The translations under genes were made by a program, and so were the position numbers. The notes under the pieces are model-generated. The model searched no databases. It was not told the origin of the DNA and saw nothing but the letters and a program-made list of their open reading frames with translations. A stretch of DNA of 18,007 nt from Clostridia bacterium (GTDB taxonomy: Bacteria; Bacillota; Clostridia; Christensenellales; Aristaeellaceae): contig CAAGFE010000095.1 of NCBI GenBank assembly GCA_900769075.1, positions 1 through 18,007 on the forward strand, read 5' to 3'. Every line of letters begins with the position of its first letter. Positions within the stretch are counted from its first letter, which is position 1. Below are positions 14,060-18,007 of this stretch, one piece after another.

Positions 14060-14794
14060 CTATTCCTCCTCCGTCAGGGGGGTGGGGGTCAGGGCGGAAA
14101 ACACCTCGCCCACGCGGTCATGGATGACCAGATCCGCCCGATGATCCATGGGCGTTGCGTCACGGTTGATGAGGATGAGGTGCTTCCCGCGGAAATCATG
14201 CACCAGCCCTGCCGCGGGATACACCGTCAGGCTCGTCCCGGCGATGATCATCGTGTCCGCCCGGCGGATGTGGTGCAGGGCGGCTGAAAGCACCGCGTCA
14301 TCCAGCCCTTCCTCATAGAGCACCACCTCGGGCTTGATGATCCCGCCGCATTCACACTTCGGAATCCCCCGGGCATCCCGGATGAATTCCGGCGGATAGA
14401 ACCTGGCGCACTTGAGGCAGCGGTTGCGGTGGATGGAACCGTGGAGCTCCAGCACGTTTTTGCTCCCGGCCTTCTGATGGAGCCCGTCGATATTCTGGGT
14501 GATGACGGCGGTCAGACGGCCGGCTTGCTCCAGCCGTGCCAGAAAGCGGTGAGCGGCGTTGGGCTGCGCGTCCAGGGGGAGCATCTTTGCGCGGTAGAAG
14601 CGGTAGAATTCCTCCGTGCAGCGGCGGAAGAAGGTGGCGGACAGGATGGTTTCCGGCGGAAAGGCGTACTGCTGGTGGTACAGCCCGTCCACGCTGCGGA
14701 AATCAGGGATGCCCGATTCCGTGCTCACCCCCGCGCCGCCGAAGAACACAATGTGGCGGGAGGTGTCGATGATCTGCTGAAGCTCCTGGTACAT
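14060..14794 (-). CDS. Sir2-family NAD-dependent protein deacylase
   Basis: Sirtuins remove acyl groups from lysine, consuming NAD+ and giving nicotinamide and O-acyl-ADP-ribose. The 244-aa product starts at ATG 14794 behind AAGGAGA. An upstream start (14878) would run into the preceding gene. The NAD-binding motif GAGVSTESGIPDFRS is at 20-34, TQNIDGLH at 99-106, and the catalytic H118 is in LELHGS. Zinc ligands are probably C126, C129, C147 and C149, with the second pair spaced CxC rather than CxxC, as in many clostridial sirtuins. GTSLTVYPAAGLV and LINRDATPMD complete the Rossmann fold. YRFYR (64-68) contains a Y-x-x-R-like pattern like that of desuccinylases, so preference for acidic acyl groups is possible but unproven. 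It sits between a helical-repeat gene and a nitroreductase gene. Confidence 0.95.
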   Translation of the reverse strand: MYQELQQIIDTSRHIVFFGGAGVSTESGIPDFRSVDGLYHQQYAFPPETILSATFFRRCTEEFYRFYRAKMLPLDAQPNAAHRFLARLEQAGRLTAVITQNIDGLHQKAGSKNVLELHGSIHRNRCLKCARFYPPEFIRDARGIPKCECGGIIKPEVVLYEEGLDDAVLSAALHHIRRADTMIIAGTSLTVYPAAGLVHDFRGKHLILINRDATPMDHRADLVIHDRVGEVFSALTPTPLTEEE

Positions 14795-14819
14795 GGCATG
14801 CTCTCCTTGGAAAAACAGG

Positions 14820-15863
14820 TCAGGGCTGAAGGGTGATGATCCAGCGTTCTCGAATATCCGCCGGACAGGCGGCGGCAATCGCGTCGATCATCGCGGCATA
14901 GCTGCGGGAATAGCAGGCGGTCAGGACGATTTCCGGCTTGCCGTCCTTCAACTCAATGGTGGCGGTCATCATGTCCTCCGGGTCGGGGACGAGGGCGTTG
15001 ATGTGCTCTGCCAGCATGTGTCCGCAGGCGTCCACATCGTTCTTTTCCAGCAGCGGCTGAAAGACCGGCTCCTGTTCCCGGAACCAGTCCCAGAAATCCG
15101 CCGGAAGCCCCGGGGGCACCTCGCGGGGGAAGAAGTGGATGTGGGTGCCGTCCAGGATCAGACGGACGTGCTTCGCCACCTCGTCGCCCAGCGCCGGGTG
15201 GAGCTTTGTCAATTTGCTGACAGCCTGGTTGGCGGCGTTCGCGTCCTTGTTCACGGCGCTGAGCATGGCGCCGGCGTGCAGGTATTCCTCGGAATCATTG
15301 GCGAGCTCGGCCTTGGCGAGCATGGCGGCGGCCTCGTCCGTGCGGTGCATCATGGTCAGCGCATACGCCATGGCGGCTTGTGCCTGGGCGATCACATGGC
15401 GGCCGGGCTCGTCCAGAGGCGGGAACTTGTAGATGCAGTCAATTGCGCGGTCAAACTCCGCCAGTCCCTTGTCAAATTGATGGGTACCGAGCAGATGGTA
15501 CTCGCCGGAGAGCATGTGGGGATAGTGATGGTCATGCCCCAGGGCGGCGGCGTCATCGAAGTGGATGGCCATGGTGTCCGGATTGTCGTCCGCCCAGCAA
15601 TACAGGCCGACCAGGACGTGCCACAGCGCCTTTTCCGCGTCGGTTTTGCAGTGGGGCTCCAGCCGGTCGATCAGCTTTTCCGCCTTCTTGAGCTGATTGC
15701 GCTCGATCCTGTCGATGGCGAACAGGGTGAGCAGCTGGGCAAAGCGGTCTTGCTCAAAGGCGGGGGTGAGGATGGGCGCATATCGCTCGATGATGTCCTG
15801 CAGCCGCGTGCGGACGGGCGGCAGGAAGGTTTGCAGGTGCAGGCAGATTTCTTGCAGTTTCAT
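14820..15863 (-). CDS. Helical-repeat (TPR-like) cytosolic protein, function unknown
   Basis: The product has 347 aa, with no signal peptide or membrane segment. The ATG at 15863 follows GAAGGAG at good spacing; the in-frame ATG farther upstream (15938) has no such site and lies upstream of the promoter. The first 230 residues are alpha-helical with TPR-like spacing: LKKAEKLIDRLEP, EKALWHVLVGLYCW, GEYHLLGTHQFDKGLAEFD, AQAQAAMAYALTMMHRTDEA. Residues from about 240 on carry a different region with HIHFFPREVPPGLPADFW and a C-terminal beta-rich part (MTATIELKDGKPEIVL). No catalytic motif was recognised. It heads the unit with sir2 and the nitroreductase gene; the sir2 start is 25 bases downstream. 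It may be an adaptor for one of them, but this is a guess from position only. Confidence 0.85.
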   Translation of the reverse strand: MKLQEICLHLQTFLPPVRTRLQDIIERYAPILTPAFEQDRFAQLLTLFAIDRIERNQLKKAEKLIDRLEPHCKTDAEKALWHVLVGLYCWADDNPDTMAIHFDDAAALGHDHHYPHMLSGEYHLLGTHQFDKGLAEFDRAIDCIYKFPPLDEPGRHVIAQAQAAMAYALTMMHRTDEAAAMLAKAELANDSEEYLHAGAMLSAVNKDANAANQAVSKLTKLHPALGDEVAKHVRLILDGTHIHFFPREVPPGLPADFWDWFREQEPVFQPLLEKNDVDACGHMLAEHINALVPDPEDMMTATIELKDGKPEIVLTACYSRSYAAMIDAIAAACPADIRERWIITLQP

Positions 15864-15909
15864 ACCATTCTCCTTCGGGATGGCGCAGGGGGTCAACAGA
15901 TTTATCCTC

Positions 15910-15938
15910 ATTGTATCACTCCCAGGCGGGTTGTGCAA
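15910..15938 (-). promoter_or_regulatory. SigA promoter of the TPR-sir2-nitroreductase unit
   Basis: On the minus strand TTGCAC (15938-15933) is followed by a 17-base spacer and TACAAT (15915-15910), with an extended -10 TG two bases before. Transcription would start near 15903, giving a leader of about 40 bases with GAAGGAG before the ATG at 15863. Confidence 0.7.
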
Positions 15939-16016
15939 GCGTGCCCGCGCGCAGAATGCTGTTTCAGGGGCGGTTTGCCTGTACCTTTACGCCCGCATGT
16001 GGTTTTCTCATCCCTC

Positions 16017-16047
16017 CATGCCCGAAAGAGGCATGTTGCACTTGCAA
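16017..16047 (+). promoter_or_regulatory. Two adjacent inverted repeats at the phosphoglucomutase promoter
   Basis: CATGCC (16017-16022) and GGCATG (16030-16035) are perfect arms seven bases apart. They are followed at once by TTGCA-CT-TGCAA (16036-16047), a second palindrome that covers the -35 box. This position is typical of operators for dimeric regulators. The first repeat could also be a small RNA hairpin on readthrough transcripts. Confidence 0.4.
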
Positions 16048-16070
16048 AAAAGGCGCATTCCCGCTATAAT
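16042..16070 (+). promoter_or_regulatory. SigA promoter of the phosphoglucomutase gene
   Basis: TTGCAA (16042-16047), a 17-base spacer, then a perfect TATAAT (16065-16070). Transcription would start near 16077, giving a leader of about 55 bases that ends in AGGAGG seven to eight bases before the ATG at 16132. It diverges from the minus-strand promoter at 15910-15938; the 268-base gap between the two genes is wholly regulatory. Confidence 0.85.
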
Positions 16071-16131
16071 GGGAGAGGAAAACCCGCGCCCCCGTCAGGG
16101 CCTCATCCCCATACAACAGGAGGAATGAATC

Positions 16132-17850
16132 ATGGATGTAATGACCGCTTACGAGCAGTGGCTCAGGGACTTCGCTGCCGATGCCGACACCGTGGCCGAC
16201 CTCAAAGCCATTGCCGATGACCCCAAGGAAATCGAGGATCGCTTCTATACCGAGCTGTCCTTCGGCACCGCCGGCATGCGCGGCGTGCTGGGTGCGGGCA
16301 TGAACCGTATGAATCGCTACAATGTCCGCCGTGCCACCAAGGGCCTGGCCCAGTACCTGCTCAAAACCCCCGAGCAGGCCGCCCGAGGTGTGGTGATCGC
16401 CTATGACTCCCGCCGGTTCTCCGCGGAGTTCGCCAAGGATACCGCGCTGGTGCTGGCCCAGGAGGGCGTGCCCGCCTTCCTGTTTGACGCGATGCGTCCC
16501 GTGCCCGTGCTGTCCTACGCCGTGCGCCACCTGCATGCCATCGCCGGCATCGTGATCACCGCCTCCCACAATCCGCCCCAGTACAATGGCTACAAGGTCT
16601 ATGGGGAGGACGGCGCCCAGGTCGGCCCCGAGGCGGCGGAGGGCATCACGAAGATCATCCGCGCCACCAGGTACACCGACTGCACGCTGATGGATGAGCA
16701 GGAAGCCATCGCCAAGGGCCTGCTGAAGTACATCGGCAACAAGGAAGTCGATGACGACTACATCGCCCAGGTCAAGACGTTGTGCGTCCAGCCTGAGATG
16801 CTGGAGAAGATGGGCAGCGAGCTGTCCATCGTGTACACCCCCGTGCATGGCTCCGGCAATGTGCCGGTGCGCCGCATCCTGAAGGAAATCGGCATTTCCA
16901 ACGTGTCCGTGGTCAAGGAGCAGGAGCTGCCCGATCCGGCCTTCTCCACCGTCAAGGTGCCCAACCCCGAGGAGCCGGACACCTTCCGCCTGGCCATCAA
17001 GCTGGCGGACGAAAAGGGCGCGAAGGTCATCTTCGCCACCGACCCCGACTGTGACCGCCTGGGCGTGGCCGTCAAGACCAATGCGGGCGATTGGCAGCTG
17101 CTCACCGGCAACCAGATCGGCTGCGTGCTGCTCCACTACATCCTCTCCGCGAAGAAGAAGCAGGGCACGCTGCCTGCCAACGGCGCGGCGGTGAAGTCCA
17201 TCGTATCCACCAGCCTCAGCAACAAGATCGCCGCGTCCTTCGGCGTGGAGATGTTCGAGACCCTCACCGGCTTCAAGTTCATCGGCGAGAAGATCCAGCA
17301 GTTCCAGGATACCGGCAGCCACACCTTCCTCTTCGGCTTTGAGGAGAGCTACGGCTTTCTGTCCTCCACCTTCGTGCGCGACAAGGACGGCGTGAACGCT
17401 TCCATGCTGATTGCCGAGGTGGCCTGCGCCTGCGCCGCCCAGGGCATCACGCTGTACGACTATGTGCAGTCCATCTTTGCCGAGTACGGCTACTTTGTGG
17501 AGAAGGTCGTGTCCGTCACCCTGCCCGGCAAGGAGGGCCTGGGCCGCATGAAGGAAATCATGGCGAGCCTGCGGGAGAATCCCCCGACGGAAATCTGCGG
17601 CATGAAGGTCACCGCCGTGCGCGACTACAAGACCGGCCTGCGCACCGCGAATGGCGTGTCCGAGCCCACCGGCCTGCCCACCTCCGACGTGCTCTACTTC
17701 GAGCTGGAGAACGGCAACTGGGTCTGCGTGCGCCCCTCCGGCACCGAGCCGAAGATCAAGCTGTACGTCAACACCAACGCGGCCGACAAGGCCACGGCGG
17801 AGAAGCTCAACGCTGACCTGCGCGAGGCTTCCGAGGCGCTGCTGAAGTAA
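16132..17850 (+). CDS. pgcA: Phosphoglucomutase / phosphomannomutase (alpha-D-phosphohexomutase)
   Basis: The enzyme interconverts glucose 1-phosphate and glucose 6-phosphate (or the mannose equivalents), feeding UDP-glucose, glycolipid and wall polymer synthesis. The 572 aa are colinear with the Bacillus PgcA type. FGTAGMRG lies near the N-terminus. The phosphoserine S145 is in ITASHNPPQYNGYK, the Mg2+ loop DPDCDR is at 304-309, the sugar-binding loop GFEESYG starts at 402, and the phosphate-binding loop RPSGTEPK starts at 534. All four catalytic loops are intact. The usual Mg loop is DPDADR or DGDGDR; the cysteine at 307 is a mild variation. The gene stands alone behind its own strong promoter. 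A hairpin and the right copy of the repeat follow its stop. Sugar preference cannot be settled from sequence. Confidence 0.96.
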   Translation: MDVMTAYEQWLRDFAADADTVADLKAIADDPKEIEDRFYTELSFGTAGMRGVLGAGMNRMNRYNVRRATKGLAQYLLKTPEQAARGVVIAYDSRRFSAEFAKDTALVLAQEGVPAFLFDAMRPVPVLSYAVRHLHAIAGIVITASHNPPQYNGYKVYGEDGAQVGPEAAEGITKIIRATRYTDCTLMDEQEAIAKGLLKYIGNKEVDDDYIAQVKTLCVQPEMLEKMGSELSIVYTPVHGSGNVPVRRILKEIGISNVSVVKEQELPDPAFSTVKVPNPEEPDTFRLAIKLADEKGAKVIFATDPDCDRLGVAVKTNAGDWQLLTGNQIGCVLLHYILSAKKKQGTLPANGAAVKSIVSTSLSNKIAASFGVEMFETLTGFKFIGEKIQQFQDTGSHTFLFGFEESYGFLSSTFVRDKDGVNASMLIAEVACACAAQGITLYDYVQSIFAEYGYFVEKVVSVTLPGKEGLGRMKEIMASLRENPPTEICGMKVTAVRDYKTGLRTANGVSEPTGLPTSDVLYFELENGNWVCVRPSGTEPKIKLYVNTNAADKATAEKLNADLREASEALLK

Positions 17851-17865
17851 TCAGAATGGACGAAA

Positions 17866-17889
17866 GCCCGTCCCTGCAGGGGGACGGGC
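17866..17889 (+). terminator. Hairpin between pgcA and the right repeat
   Basis: GCCCGTCCC (17866-17874) pairs with GGGACGGGC (17881-17889) around a 6-base loop, starting 15 bases past the pgcA stop. No T-run follows directly; the next base leads straight into the 117-bp repeat, whose first hairpin supplies a T-tract. It corresponds in position to the hairpin at 119-148. Confidence 0.65.
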
Positions 17890-17890
17890 A

Positions 17891-18007
17891 CAGAGCGTCG
17901 AAAAAGTGGCTGCGGCCACTTTTTCGATAAGGGAGGGGGCCTCCGCTTCTGCGGAAGCGGGCATTTTTCACTGTCAGCTAAAGCTGACGGCCGTGAAAAA
18001 TGTAAGG
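17891..18007 (+). repeat. Right copy of 117-bp inverted, three-hairpin repeat element
   Basis: This is the perfect reverse complement of positions 1-117. In gene direction, hairpin 1 spans 17898-17927 (13-bp stem, loop TGCG at 17911-17914). Hairpin 2 spans 17943-17960 (7-bp stem, loop TGCG at 17950-17953). Hairpin 3 spans 17963-18001, with outer 9-bp arms, an asymmetric internal loop and inner arms GTCAGC/GCTGAC. A purine-rich GGGAGGGGG stretch lies between hairpins 1 and 2 and could pair instead with CCTCC. It starts 40 bases past the pgcA stop codon and runs to the window end. Confidence 0.95.

Noticed and set aside
14060..14794. An antiphage Sir2 system (Thoeris or DSR type)
   Set aside because: The protein is a compact 244-aa deacylase with complete zinc and NAD motifs. 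Defence Sir2 proteins are usually larger or fused, and no TIR-domain, HerA-type or STALD partner is nearby.
14793..17322. Long open frames antisense to the TPR gene and to pgcA
   Set aside because: Both are shadows of genes with clear starts and conserved motifs, and neither has a ribosome binding site or domain signature.
1..18007. A composite transposon or integrative element bounded by 117-bp terminal inverted repeats
   Set aside because: No transposase, integrase, relaxase or cargo typical of mobile DNA is present. The contents include essential chromosomal genes in their conserved order, and no flanking target duplication can be seen because the window ends there.

Overview
The window looks like chromosomal DNA of a GC-rich member of the Bacillota, most plausibly a gut- or rumen-type Clostridia. 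The case rests on strong AGGAGG-type ribosome binding sites, the conserved gene order tilS-hpt-ftsH, VanW/G5, LysM and VanZ-like envelope proteins, and a Bacillus-type (PgcA-like) phosphoglucomutase. The taxon is an inference. No phage, plasmid, transposase, CRISPR, tRNA or rRNA genes were seen, and no gap without a gene exceeds about 270 bases.

Layout. (1) Positions 1-117 and 17891-18007 are perfect inverted copies of a 117-bp element made of three consecutive hairpins. Each copy lies just downstream of a gene and has the same orientation relative to that gene. (2) 161-2170, minus strand: a secreted protein built of five repeats, behind an ECF-sigma-like promoter, and a cytosolic protein with three LysM domains. 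(3) 2283-10767, plus strand: one probable operon in the order Q/P/Y-tailed membrane protein, tilS, hpt, ftsH, PHP phosphatase, Q/G/P-tailed VanW protein. Gene junctions are overlapping or tight, and the operon ends at a perfect 16-bp-stem bidirectional terminator. (4) 10867-13211, minus strand: Nudix hydrolase, O-acetylhomoserine sulfhydrylase, VanZ-like protein. A consensus promoter sits inside an inverted repeat. (5) 13305-15863, minus strand: helical-repeat protein, Sir2 deacylase, TM1586-type nitroreductase. (6) 16132-17850, plus strand: phosphoglucomutase with its own strong promoter, followed by a hairpin and the right copy of the repeat.

How the genes work together. The central operon combines tRNA-Ile decoding (TilS), purine salvage (Hpt), membrane proteolysis (FtsH) and a probable nucleotide phosphatase (PHP). 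It is bracketed by two unrelated membrane proteins that both carry long low-complexity Q/P/Y/G-rich cytosolic tails. The minus-strand blocks combine sulfur amino-acid synthesis, nucleotide housekeeping, NAD-dependent deacylation and flavin redox enzymes. Most genes are ordinary.

The least ordinary signal is the terminal repeat. Read in the direction of the adjacent gene, two of its hairpins carry C(UGCG)G loops, which belong to the exceptionally stable UNCG class. Each copy is also preceded, one nucleotide away, by a further hairpin whose sequence differs between the copies. This points to a dispersed, structured 3'-end element. The window appears to end exactly at two copies, which would also fit an assembly contig broken at a multi-copy repeat.
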